From: Arthrobacter sp. DNA4 | GTDB lineage: Bacteria; Actinomycetota; Actinomycetes; Actinomycetales; Micrococcaceae | Assembly: GCF_024362385.1 (NCBI RefSeq) | Contig: NZ_CP101466.1 | Span: 1,302,001-1,366,000, forward strand | Length of the DNA: 64,000 nt | Reading direction: 5' to 3' | Part shown: positions 55,498 to 63,488 of the stretch, piece by piece | Layout of the letters: each line of letters starts with the position of its first letter | Numbering within the stretch: position 1 is the stretch's first letter | Notes under the pieces: generated by a model | What the model was told of the DNA's origin: nothing | Databases searched by the model: none | What the model saw: the letters and a program-made list of their open reading frames with translations, nothing else | Translations under genes and position numbers: made by a program

Positions 55498-57253
55498 GCA
55501 CACCCCACCGGCTGCCAAGGCGGGGGCCGGCGCCGGAGCGCCGGACGCTGCCGAGGCGCCGCTGCCCGCCCAACAGCCGGCACCGGCGGGGAAACCCGCT
55601 TCCGCCGGAGAGCTTGCCGTGGCGGAAACCGGAGCCGGCCGCGGCCGGAATTCGTCCGGCCGCGGCTCCACTCGGATGCCTGGCGGGAAGAGCCGTGCCG
55701 CTTCCGTCGCCGGAGTGGCGGCAGGCGTCCTGATTCTTGCCGGCGGCGGAGCTGTGGTGGCCGCCGGATCGTTGATGCCCGAGCCTGCCTCCAGCCGGAC
55801 GGTCCCGGCTGCCGAAGCCGCTGTTCCCGCGGGGGCGAGCCTCGGCGTGTGCCCGGGTCCTGCGCGGCTGCTGGAGGGCACCGAGGCCGGCACCGATGCC
55901 CAGTTCCGGCCGGAATCGGCCACTGCGGCAACCCGGGTCAGTGCGGCAGTGCTCAGCGCCGGAGGTGTGCTGCCGGGGAGCCGGATGGCGCACCTGGATG
56001 GGACGGCCGCCGTCGACATCGCCAAGGACCCGGGCCCGGCGCCCACGCCCGGGGCCCCCCAGGAACTCCGTGCCGGAGTGGTGGCGGACCGCACCGTGGA
56101 CCAGGTGAACGTCCTGAGCGCCAACGCCGTGGCAAACCAAAATGCGTCCGCCGCGGGCGCCATGAAATACACGGCCACCGACGGCGACCTGCAGGGCAGT
56201 GCTGCGGCCACCTGCGTGCAACCCTCGAACGACCAATGGCTGGCGGGTGCCAGCACCACGGTTGGCCGCACCTCCATCCTCGCGCTGACCAACGCCTCCA
56301 GCACACCAGCCACGGTGAGCCTTGAACTGTTCGGCTCGGGCGGCCAAATCCAGGCGCCCGGCAGCCGGGGGCTGCTGGTGGCCCCCGGCACCACACGCAG
56401 CGTAGTCCTCGCCGGCCTCGCACCCAACGAGTCCCAGCTCAGCGTGCACGTCCGCAGCGCCGGTGGACCGGTTGCAGCCTCGATCCAGCAAAGCTTCCTG
56501 CGCGGCCTTACCCCGGGCGGGGTGGACTACATCAGCCCCGGGACTGCCCCTGCGGTCCGTCAGGTGATGACAGGAGTGGACATCCAGGACCCAGCCGGAC
56601 TCGCTGCCCTGACGGCACAGCCCGGGTACCGTGACGCCGGGCCGGCCCTCGAACTGACCGTTCCCGGCGCCTCCGATGCTGTGGTGGAAATCAAGCTGTA
56701 CGGACGGGACGGCCAGCACGCGCTTCCCTCCGGCGGCGTCATCACCGCAAAAGCCGGTTCAACCACCGAGGTGTCGCTGGCCGGGGTACCCGCCGGGCAG
56801 TACACGGTAGCCGCCTCATCCGACGTCTCCTTCCTCGCCGCGGCACGGATGAGCCGCGGGTTCCAGGCGGGACAAGCCTCGGATGTGGCGTGGGCGGCAT
56901 CGGCCGTGCGGCTCGGCAGCCAGCACGTGGTTCCAGTCCCCAAGGGCGGCCAGCGCCAACTGGTGTTCGGGGTCCTGGATACCAGGGCCACCATTACCTA
57001 TGCCCCCATCACGGCTGACGGAAAGGTGCGTGCCGCGGCCTCCGCAGACATAGCGGGCGGCACCACGGCCTCCATCAGCATTCCTGCCCAGGCCGAGGGC
57101 GCGGACGTGGTGGGCTATGTGGTCTCCGCCTCCGGTGACGCCGCCTATGGAGCGGTGCTCGTGGGGCAGGACGGCCGCAACGATGTTTCCTCCCTGGCCT
57201 TCCTGGCTGCTGCTGCGGGCCAGGAAACGGTGCCGGTCACGCTGGGCTACTAA
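55490..57253 (+). CDS. DUF5719 extracytoplasmic protein
   Basis: 587 residues. A 60-residue Ala/Pro/Gly-rich cytoplasmic N-terminus, one helix ('AASVAGVAAGVLILAGGGAV'), then a long extracellular region of repeated beta-sandwich-like segments ('TSILALTNASSTPATVSLEL', 'TRSVVLAGLAPNESQLSVHV', 'GSTTEVSLAGVPAGQYTVAA'). No enzyme motif seen. It overlaps the glycosyltransferase gene by 8 nt and AAGGA lies 8 nt before its ATG, so the two products are made together and probably work together at the cell surface. Confidence 0.85.
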   Translation: MHEHTPPAAKAGAGAGAPDAAEAPLPAQQPAPAGKPASAGELAVAETGAGRGRNSSGRGSTRMPGGKSRAASVAGVAAGVLILAGGGAVVAAGSLMPEPASSRTVPAAEAAVPAGASLGVCPGPARLLEGTEAGTDAQFRPESATAATRVSAAVLSAGGVLPGSRMAHLDGTAAVDIAKDPGPAPTPGAPQELRAGVVADRTVDQVNVLSANAVANQNASAAGAMKYTATDGDLQGSAAATCVQPSNDQWLAGASTTVGRTSILALTNASSTPATVSLELFGSGGQIQAPGSRGLLVAPGTTRSVVLAGLAPNESQLSVHVRSAGGPVAASIQQSFLRGLTPGGVDYISPGTAPAVRQVMTGVDIQDPAGLAALTAQPGYRDAGPALELTVPGASDAVVEIKLYGRDGQHALPSGGVITAKAGSTTEVSLAGVPAGQYTVAASSDVSFLAAARMSRGFQAGQASDVAWAASAVRLGSQHVVPVPKGGQRQLVFGVLDTRATITYAPITADGKVRAAASADIAGGTTASISIPAQAEGADVVGYVVSASGDAAYGAVLVGQDGRNDVSSLAFLAAAAGQETVPVTLGY

Positions 57254-57311
57254 GGCGGCCCCCGCTACTAAGGGGGTGACGGAGGTCCGGGCTCTGCGTG
57301 GCGGCGCCGGT

Positions 57312-57824
57312 TCAGTAGCGGCGGCGATACACGGGATCCAGGGTCTCCGGTGCCACGCCAAGCATCTCCGCCGTGTGTTCGACCACCACGTCGTGGACCA
57401 GGTCCTGGAGCTCTTCGACGCTGGAGCACGCCTGTTCCACCACGCGCCGGTACACCGTAATCATGGGTCCGTCTTCACCCGCGGCGGGTGTGTAGGAGCC
57501 CATGGGTGGCGTGGACGCATTCGCGGCCAGCTGCTCGAGGTCCGGCGGGATCTCATCCACGCCAAACCGTACGCCGTCCAGGGTCTTGCCCCAGATGTCG
57601 TGCAGCCGCTGGGCTGAGTCCAGCACCATGTCGTCGAAGCGGTCGGCGCGCGTGCGGTATCCGGGATGGGTGGGCAGCATCACCTCGCCGCGGAGGCCGC
57701 GGCCGTGCCGGTTCCGGCGCCGCCTGGAGAAGCTCCTGCCGGCGGTTTCCACACCCGATGCCGCGGGGGCATCCGGGTCAGCCAACCGGACCGAAAAACC
57801 TGATTCATGGTTCGATGACTGCAT
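57312..57824 (-). CDS. Metallopeptidase-like protein (zincin_1 family) without a clear HExxH
   Basis: 170 residues. The C-terminal 110 residues match the small 'metallopeptidase family protein' next to whiB2 in Actinobacteria ('FDDMVLDSAQRLHDIWGKTL', 'VRFGVDEIPPDLEQ', 'GPMITVYRRVVEQACSSVEE'). Where the zinc helix should read H-E-x-x-H it has 'DVVVEHTAEMLGVAPE', i.e. V-E-H-T-A, so catalysis is doubtful. The N-terminus is basic and disordered. ATG 57824 is favoured by a TACAGT -10 6 nt upstream; an ATG at 57851 is possible. Confidence 0.83.
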   Translation of the reverse strand: MQSSNHESGFSVRLADPDAPAASGVETAGRSFSRRRRNRHGRGLRGEVMLPTHPGYRTRADRFDDMVLDSAQRLHDIWGKTLDGVRFGVDEIPPDLEQLAANASTPPMGSYTPAAGEDGPMITVYRRVVEQACSSVEELQDLVHDVVVEHTAEMLGVAPETLDPVYRRRY

Positions 57825-57830
57825 ACATCG

Positions 57831-57836
57831 ACTGTA
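57831..57836 (-). promoter_or_regulatory. -10 element (TACAGT) of the metallopeptidase-like gene, predicted leaderless
   Basis: Minus-strand TACAGT ends 6 nt before the ATG at 57824. Confidence 0.5.
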
Positions 57837-57928
57837 AACCCGGGGGAGCATTTACGCGATACATCCCCTCTGCTCCGGGGGCGCGTCGGGCCTTGCCTGC
57901 AATGCACGGGTTTTGGGTGCCGAAGGGG

Positions 57929-57934
57929 TAGTCT
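57929..57934 (+). promoter_or_regulatory. -10 element (TAGTCT) of the DUF3499 gene
   Basis: TAGTCT ends 8 nt before the GTG, close to leaderless spacing; divergent from the metallopeptidase-like gene. Confidence 0.4.
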
Positions 57935-57942
57935 GTGATGTC

Positions 57943-58329
57943 GTGGGAGCTATCCGTCAATGTTCAAGGTCTGCCTGCCGCCAGTCGGCGGTAGCCACCC
58001 TGACGTACGTGTACGCGGACTCCACCGCCGTCCTGGGTCCGCTCGCCACCTACGCCGAACCGCACTGCTACGATCTCTGCGAGCAGCACGCTGATTCTTT
58101 GACGGTGCCCCGCGGCTGGGAAGTACTGCGCCTGGCAATGCCGTCCACCCCGCAGCAGCCGGGACCCGATGACCTGCTGGCGCTTGCCAACGCTGTTCGC
58201 GACGCCGCCGCCCTCCCTCCGGAGCCGCAGGCGCCTGCCCAGCGGGCACACCATTCCGCCCTGGAAGCTCCGGCCGTCACCGAAGGCGCACGTCGGGGGC
58301 ACCTGCGGGTCCTCCGGGAACCTTCCTGA
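57943..58329 (+). CDS. DUF3499 protein
   Basis: 128 residues, unknown function, conserved beside whiB2 in Actinobacteria. The first 65 residues are the domain: 'RQCSRSACRQSAVATLTYVY', 'ATYAEPHCYDLCEQHADSLT' and 'VPRGWEVLRLAMP'. The pattern C-x(4)-C and C-x(3)-C-x(2)-H resembles a treble-clef zinc site, which would make it a small zinc-binding protein; that is inference. The tail is disordered. GTG chosen to begin at 'GAIRQCS'. Confidence 0.85.
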   Translation: MGAIRQCSRSACRQSAVATLTYVYADSTAVLGPLATYAEPHCYDLCEQHADSLTVPRGWEVLRLAMPSTPQQPGPDDLLALANAVRDAAALPPEPQAPAQRAHHSALEAPAVTEGARRGHLRVLREPS

Positions 58330-58343
58330 GCCCCATCTGGCGG

Positions 58344-58349
58344 TAGGCT
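58344..58349 (+). promoter_or_regulatory. -10 element (TAGGCT) before the Trm112-like gene
   Basis: Would give a leader of about 53 nt with GGGAG before the ATG. Confidence 0.4.
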
Positions 58350-58408
58350 GGAAGCTGCACATCTTTTCCGCTACCGGCGCGAGCGCGCCCGCCAGGGAGC
58401 ATGAACAA

Positions 58409-58636
58409 ATGCCAAAGATCAGTCCCGAGCTGTTGTCCGTCCTGCGTTGCCCCGTGACCGGCTCGCCCCTGGTCCAGGAGGGGGAGGAGCTGGTGGCCAC
58501 CGCCGCCGGGGATACGGGCGTCAGGAACCGGTACGCCATCGAGGACGGGATCCCTTTGCTGCTGCCTCCGGAGCTGCTGGCTGCAGCAGCCTCGGCAGGT
58601 TCCGACCAGCACGATCCCGCTGCGGCAGGGCACTAG
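58409..58636 (+). CDS. Trm112 family protein
   Basis: 75-residue protein of the Trm112/YcaR fold, which in other organisms activates methyltransferases. 'ISPELLSVLRCPVTGSPLVQ' and 'RYAIEDGIPLLLPPE' are the family's two conserved blocks; only the first cysteine of the usual C-P-x-C pair is present, so zinc binding is unlikely. GGGAG precedes the ATG by about 10 nt. It sits directly before ahcY, whose product removes the by-product of methylation, a plausible pairing. Confidence 0.87.
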   Translation: MPKISPELLSVLRCPVTGSPLVQEGEELVATAAGDTGVRNRYAIEDGIPLLLPPELLAAAASAGSDQHDPAAAGH

Positions 58637-58711
58637 TTCGCCTGCCTCCGCACGCACAGAAACAGCAGCACGGGGACTGGACCAGGACCCGGACCAAGCA
58701 AAGGACCACCC

Positions 58712-60178
58712 ATGACTTTTGACTACAAAGTTGCCGACATCTCGCTGGCGGAAGCCGGCCGGCACCAGATCCGCCTGGCCGAGCACGAAATGCCCGGCCT
58801 GATGTCCCTCCGCGAGGAGTTCGGCCCCACCCAGCCCCTCAAGGGTGCCCGCATTGCCGGTTCCCTGCACATGACGGTGCAGACCGCCGTGCTGATCGAG
58901 ACCCTTACGGCACTGGGCGCCGAGGTCCGCTGGGCCTCCTGCAACATCTTCTCCACCCAGGACGAAGCCGCCGCAGCCGTGGTGGTGGGCAAGGGCACCG
59001 TCGAGGATCCGCAGGGCGTGCCGGTGTTCGCCTGGAAGGGCGAGACCCTTGAGGAATACTGGTGGACCGCCGAACAGATCCTCACCTGGCCCGGCGCCGA
59101 AACCAACCCCGAGCTCGGTCCCAACATGATCCTGGACGACGGTGGCGACGCCACCATGCTGGTGCACAAGGGTGTGGAGTTCGAGGCCGTTGGCAACGTT
59201 CCGTCCGCGGATCCCGAGGATTCGGAGGAATACGGCATCTTCCTCGACGTGCTGCGCCGTTCCCTGGCCGCAGACGCGCAGAAGTGGACCCGGACCGCTG
59301 CCACGATCAGGGGCGTCAGCGAGGAAACCACCACCGGCGTCCACCGCCTGTACCAGCTGGCTGACCAGGGCAAGCTGCTCTTCCCTGCCATCAACGTCAA
59401 CGATTCCGTGACCAAGAGCAAGTTCGACAACAAGTACGGCATCCGCCACTCCCTGCCCGACGGCATCAACCGGGCCACGGATGTGCTCATGGGCGGCAAG
59501 GTCGCCGTCGTGTGTGGCTATGGCGACGTGGGCAAGGGTGCCGCCGAGGCCCTCCGCGGCCAGGGTTCGCGCGTGATCGTCACGGAGATTGACCCTATCT
59601 GCGCGCTGCAGGCAGCCATGGACGGCTACCAGGTGGCCAAGCTGGAATCCGTCCTGGCGCAGGGCGACATCTTCATCACCACCACGGGCAACAAGGACGT
59701 CATCCTGGCCGAGCACATGGCCGGTATGAAGAACAAAGCGATCGTGGGCAACATCGGCCACTTCGACAACGAAATCGACATCGCCGGGCTGGCCCGCATC
59801 CCGGGCGTCAAAAAGGTCGAAATCAAGCCGCAGGTCCACGAATGGGTCTTCGATGAAGGCACCGCCACCGAACGGTCCATCATCGTCCTGTCCGAAGGCC
59901 GCCTGCTGAACCTCGGCAACGCCACGGGCCACCCGTCATTCGTCATGAGCAACTCCTTCGCCAACCAGACCATCGCCCAGATCGAGCTGTGGACCAAACG
60001 GGACCAGCACGAGTATGAGAACAAGGTCTACGTCCTGCCCAAGGTCCTGGATGAAAAGGTGGCGCGGCTGCACCTGGACGCCCTGGGCGTTGAGCTCACC
60101 GAACTGAGCAAGGACCAGGCGGAGTACCTGGACATCGATGTGGTAAGCCCCTACAAGCCTGACCACTATCGTTACTGA
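58712..60178 (+). CDS. ahcY: Adenosylhomocysteinase
   Basis: NAD-dependent hydrolase that splits S-adenosylhomocysteine to adenosine and homocysteine, closing the methyl cycle. 488 residues, including the 40-residue insert of the bacterial form. '[20 protein letters not shown]' (substrate His), '[15 protein letters not shown]', the NAD loop '[17 protein letters not shown]' and the C-terminal 'KPDHYRY' with catalytic Lys/Tyr. The adenosine it makes can be handled by the add gene 52 kb upstream. Confidence 0.97.
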   Translation: MTFDYKVADISLAEAGRHQIRLAEHEMPGLMSLREEFGPTQPLKGARIAGSLHMTVQTAVLIETLTALGAEVRWASCNIFSTQDEAAAAVVVGKGTVEDPQGVPVFAWKGETLEEYWWTAEQILTWPGAETNPELGPNMILDDGGDATMLVHKGVEFEAVGNVPSADPEDSEEYGIFLDVLRRSLAADAQKWTRTAATIRGVSEETTTGVHRLYQLADQGKLLFPAINVNDSVTKSKFDNKYGIRHSLPDGINRATDVLMGGKVAVVCGYGDVGKGAAEALRGQGSRVIVTEIDPICALQAAMDGYQVAKLESVLAQGDIFITTTGNKDVILAEHMAGMKNKAIVGNIGHFDNEIDIAGLARIPGVKKVEIKPQVHEWVFDEGTATERSIIVLSEGRLLNLGNATGHPSFVMSNSFANQTIAQIELWTKRDQHEYENKVYVLPKVLDEKVARLHLDALGVELTELSKDQAEYLDIDVVSPYKPDHYRY

Positions 60179-60186
60179 GACGTAAG

Positions 60187-60214
60187 GGCCCGGGCGCGTT
60201 CAAGCGCCCGGGCC
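60187..60214 (+). terminator. Rho-independent terminator after ahcY
   Basis: Perfect 11-bp stem (60187-60197 with 60204-60214), 6-nt loop, then GTTATTTTC. Confidence 0.9.
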
Positions 60215-60229
60215 GTTATTTTCTGCACG

Positions 60230-60235
60230 TAGGAT
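60230..60235 (+). promoter_or_regulatory. -10 element (TAGGAT) of the L,D-transpeptidase gene, predicted leaderless
   Basis: TAGGAT ends 7 nt before the ATG. Confidence 0.55.
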
Positions 60236-60242
60236 CGAAAAC

Positions 60243-61481
60243 ATGGAGCCTGATGTAAAGCCCCGTCGCAAGGGGACCACCAAGAAAGTCCTTGCCGTGG
60301 CGGCCGTCTGTGTCCTGGCTGCCGTGGGCGGGGTTTTCGCCGCTGTCGCTCCAGGCCTTGCGGGCGGACCCCTTGAATCCGAGGCAGGCTCCGCACTGCG
60401 GACATCGCCGGGCATCGCATCGCCCGTTGTGCCGCCGGTCAAGCTTGACGCCGCCCCGGCCAACGGTGCCAAGCAGGTCAATCCCGCCGCCCCGGTGTCC
60501 CTGAAGGTAGGCAACGGGATCATCCAGCGTGTCACCCTCGCCAGCACTGCCGGGAAGACCATTGACGGCAGCATTGACCCCAGTGGGACGTCGTGGTCCG
60601 CCACCGCTCCCTTGGAGTTCAATACCGAGTACAGCTACACGTACGTGGTCAAGGACACTGCAGGACGCGAAACCAGCACCACCCAGTCCTTCAACACCGT
60701 CTCCAGCTCGCATGAGGCGGACGCCGCCATCTATCCGCTGAACGGCATGAAGGTTGGCGTCGGCCAGCCCCTGCAGATCATCTTCAGCGAGCCCGTGACC
60801 AACCGTGCCGCCGTGGAAAAGGCCATCAAGGTCACCACCACGGCAGGACAGGCCGGAGCCTTCCACTGGTACAGCGACACCATGGTCCGGTACCGGCCCG
60901 AGAACTTCTGGGCGGCGAACTCCACCATCACCATGGACATGCAGCTTTTCGGCGTCGACCTTGGGAACGGCCAGATCGCGAACTTCAACAAGAAGGTGAA
61001 CGTCAACATTGGGGACAAGAAGGTGGCCGTCGCGGACGCCACAGCCCACACGTTCACGCTGAGCGTCAACGACCAGCCCGTCAAGACGCTGCCCGTCAGC
61101 ATGGGGGACAAGCGCTTCCCTTCCGCCAAGGGATACGCGGTGCTGATGGAAAAGAACCGGTTCGACCACTTCAGGGCTGCCAGCATCGGCCTGAAACCGG
61201 GTGACCCCGCCTTTTACGGTGAGGCCGACGTCGAATACACCATCCGCCTTACCCTGAGCGGCGCCTACATCCACCAGGCACTCGAGTCCGCCTATCCGTA
61301 CATCGGGAACACCAATGTGTCCCACGGCTGCATCGGGTTCCTCCCGGACGGGGCAGCCTGGGTGTTCGACAACATGGGAACCGGTGACGTCGTCCAGATC
61401 ATCAATACCGAGGGTGATTATGCTGCGAACACCGACGGGTTTGGCGACTGGAACATTCCGTGGAGCGAGTACGACAACTGA
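60243..61481 (+). CDS. L,D-transpeptidase with Ig-like domains
   Basis: Exported wall enzyme making 3-3 crosslinks in peptidoglycan. 412 residues: a membrane anchor ('VLAVAAVCVLAAVGGVFAAV'), two Ig-like domains (about 65-150 and 155-255, the arrangement of mycobacterial LdtMt2-type enzymes) and the YkuD domain. The catalytic 'NVSHGCIGF' (His-Gly-Cys near residue 361) is intact, preceded by 'RLTLSGAYIHQA' with the other conserved His. A short C-terminal tail follows. Confidence 0.93.
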   Translation: MEPDVKPRRKGTTKKVLAVAAVCVLAAVGGVFAAVAPGLAGGPLESEAGSALRTSPGIASPVVPPVKLDAAPANGAKQVNPAAPVSLKVGNGIIQRVTLASTAGKTIDGSIDPSGTSWSATAPLEFNTEYSYTYVVKDTAGRETSTTQSFNTVSSSHEADAAIYPLNGMKVGVGQPLQIIFSEPVTNRAAVEKAIKVTTTAGQAGAFHWYSDTMVRYRPENFWAANSTITMDMQLFGVDLGNGQIANFNKKVNVNIGDKKVAVADATAHTFTLSVNDQPVKTLPVSMGDKRFPSAKGYAVLMEKNRFDHFRAASIGLKPGDPAFYGEADVEYTIRLTLSGAYIHQALESAYPYIGNTNVSHGCIGFLPDGAAWVFDNMGTGDVVQIINTEGDYAANTDGFGDWNIPWSEYDN

Positions 61482-61482
61482 G

Positions 61483-62283
61483 TCAATCGGCGAAGGGCAG
61501 GCGCTGCAGCCGCTGGCCTGTCTCCGTGTTCCGCCGGCGTGACTGCGTCAACCTGGTGTACTCCCTGTTCCGGCGTTCAGCGACGACGGCGGCCAGGTAG
61601 TCATCGGGACCGGTCCCGGTTGGCGGGGCGGGTGCCACATGGGCCGACAGTTCCTCGGCGATCGCCTGGGCCATCCCTGCCCTGGAAAGCGGAGCCATCC
61701 GCCCGGCCTGGCGGATGAACTGGGCGGCCCTGCGCGCCGTGGCGTCGGGGATACGTCCAATGTCCGCCGTGGCAGCCCAGGACTGCAGGTACGGCGGCAC
61801 GAAAACCCGGACGGCCGCTTCCGCTGGAACCCGGCTGCGCACAGCGTACGTGCCGGCGAGCAGGTCGCCGAGCCGCCGGGATTTGTCGTTGAAGAGTGCC
61901 ACGGCGAGGGCAAGCCCGCCAAACGTCAGGTAAATCTCAAGGAATCCGGTCAGCCCGCGGATCACGGCGTGCCGGAAGCGGATGGCGCCCCCGTCCTCAC
62001 GCACCACCCGCAGGCCGGTGGCCAGTTTGCCGAGCGACCGGCCCCGGGTCAGTGTTTCCACCCCCACCGGCACCATCACCAGGCAAAAAACGACGGCGGC
62101 CAGGCCAAGGGCGCGCGCTGCTGCATCGTCCAGGTCAGCGCCGGCGATGGACAGGCCAATCATGATTAACACGAGCAGGACCACATGGACGACGACGTCG
62201 ATGACCAGGCCCAGGGCCCGGGCAGCGAAGCTCGCGGGCCGCAGCTCGAGTACTACTGCCTCGCCGGTGATTATCTGGCTCAC
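61483..62283 (-). CDS. RDD family membrane protein
   Basis: 266 residues. The RDD domain spans residues 10-150: 'LRPASFAARALGLVIDVVVH' (R and D of the name), a second helix pair 'ALGLAAVVFCLVMVPVGVET' and 'LTRGRSLGKLATGLRVVRED'. The C-terminal 110 residues are cytoplasmic and charged. Some RDD proteins act as Na+/H+ antiporters; here the divergent SpoIIM-like gene suggests the actinobacterial RDD-SpoIIM-DUF58-MoxR cluster, whose role is unknown. Its stop lies 1 nt from the L,D-transpeptidase stop. Confidence 0.9.
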   Translation of the reverse strand: MSQIITGEAVVLELRPASFAARALGLVIDVVVHVVLLVLIMIGLSIAGADLDDAAARALGLAAVVFCLVMVPVGVETLTRGRSLGKLATGLRVVREDGGAIRFRHAVIRGLTGFLEIYLTFGGLALAVALFNDKSRRLGDLLAGTYAVRSRVPAEAAVRVFVPPYLQSWAATADIGRIPDATARRAAQFIRQAGRMAPLSRAGMAQAIAEELSAHVAPAPPTGTGPDDYLAAVVAERRNREYTRLTQSRRRNTETGQRLQRLPFAD

Positions 62284-62316
62284 ACTGCGTCCCCGCCCTT
62301 CGCAGCTGCTGGTATG

Positions 62317-62340
62317 GACCGTCCGATGGTGCGGACGGTC
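62317..62340. promoter_or_regulatory. Inverted repeat GACCGTCCG-N6-CGGACGGTC between RDD and SpoIIM genes
   Basis: Perfect 9-bp arms. It covers the -35 area of the SpoIIM promoter and the leader of the RDD gene, whose probable -10 (TAGACT, minus) is at 62349-62344. Could be a shared operator or a leader hairpin. Confidence 0.55.
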
Positions 62341-62359
62341 AAAGTCTAATGCCGGGCGC

Positions 62360-62365
62360 TAGGCT
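62360..62365 (+). promoter_or_regulatory. -10 element (TAGGCT) of the SpoIIM gene, predicted leaderless
   Basis: TAGGCT ends exactly 6 nt before the GTG. Confidence 0.6.
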
Positions 62366-62371
62366 GTAGCC

Positions 62372-63364
62372 GTGGACATGGATGCCTTCGCCGCCGTTAA
62401 CGCCGACAAATGGGCGCGGCTGCAGGAGCTCGCGGGAAAAGGCAGGCTCACCGGCGTCGAGTCTGACGAGTTGCTGGCGCTGTACCAGTCGACGTCCGGC
62501 CACTTGTCGCTGGTCCGTTCCGTGGCCCCGGAAAGCGGGCTGTCGGCATCCCTCTCCGCCACGCTTGCCCAGGCCAGGACGCGTTTTACCGGTGCACGGT
62601 CCAACGCCATGGCGGACCTTGCGAGGTTCTTCGTGGTGGCACTGCCGGCTGCGCTGTACCGACTGACCTGGCTGACGTTGGCGTGTGGAGCAGCCTTCGT
62701 CCTCATCGCCGCGGCGTACGCGGCATGGATCGGGACGTCACCGGAGGCACTCAGGGCCGTAGCCTCTGAGACCGCCGCCGCCCAGTACGTGGAGCAGGAC
62801 TTTATCAACTACTACTCGGAGAACCCTGCAGCGTCCTTCGCCGGAGCCGTATGGACCAATAACGCGTGGATCAGTGCCCAGGCCGTGGCCCTGGGGATCA
62901 CCGGGGTCTGGGTGCCGATGATCCTGTTCGGCAATGCCCAGGGAGTGGGCATTGCCGCCGGAATCTTCGCGTCCGCCGGCAAATCGGACGTTTTCTTCAG
63001 CTACATCCTGCCGCACGGACTGATGGAGCTGACCGCCGTCTTTGTTGCCTCGGCCGCGGGACTGCGGATCTTCTGGGCCATGGTCTCGCCCGGGCCGCGG
63101 ACCAGGGGACGGGCGGTCGCGGAAGAAGGCCGGTCGCTGGTTACGGTGGCCGTGGGGCTGGTCTTCGTACTGTTCGTCTCGGGGTTGGTGGAAGGCTTTG
63201 TCACGCCCAGTCCGCTGCCTGCCTGGGCCAGGATCGGCATCGGTGCGGCAGTCCTCGCCGCGTACTGGATCTACGTCCTGGTGTGGGGCAGGCGCGCATT
63301 CCTCGCCGGGGAACGCGGCGACCTCCGCCGGGAAGACGCGGGCTACACGGAAATCGCTGCCTGA
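62372..63364 (+). CDS. Stage II sporulation protein M-like (SpoIIM/DUF95) membrane protein
   Basis: 330 residues, about five helices. The SpoIIM domain includes 'FINYYSENPAASFAGAVWTN', 'WISAQAVALGITGVWVPMIL' and 'YILPHGLMELTAVFVASAAG' (P-H-G-x-x-E motif). In Bacillus SpoIIM belongs to the engulfment machinery; actinobacterial versions occur without sporulation and with RDD, DUF58 and MoxR genes. GTG start with leaderless spacing. Confidence 0.9.
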   Translation: MDMDAFAAVNADKWARLQELAGKGRLTGVESDELLALYQSTSGHLSLVRSVAPESGLSASLSATLAQARTRFTGARSNAMADLARFFVVALPAALYRLTWLTLACGAAFVLIAAAYAAWIGTSPEALRAVASETAAAQYVEQDFINYYSENPAASFAGAVWTNNAWISAQAVALGITGVWVPMILFGNAQGVGIAAGIFASAGKSDVFFSYILPHGLMELTAVFVASAAGLRIFWAMVSPGPRTRGRAVAEEGRSLVTVAVGLVFVLFVSGLVEGFVTPSPLPAWARIGIGAAVLAAYWIYVLVWGRRAFLAGERGDLRREDAGYTEIAA

Positions 63365-63416
63365 ATCGTTGTAATCCTGCCGGGGTGGTTCCTCGCCCAG
63401 CGGAAGTCCCGGACGG

Positions 63417-63422
63417 TAGGCT
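63417..63422 (+). promoter_or_regulatory. -10 element (TAGGCT) before the last gene
   Basis: Would give a leader of about 60 nt to the GTG at 63489. Confidence 0.4.
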
Positions 63423-63488
63423 CGAAAGCAGAATCGATCGCACCGGCGGCATGGGGCCGGTGCGGAACCCAACGGAAGTGACGCTGCT

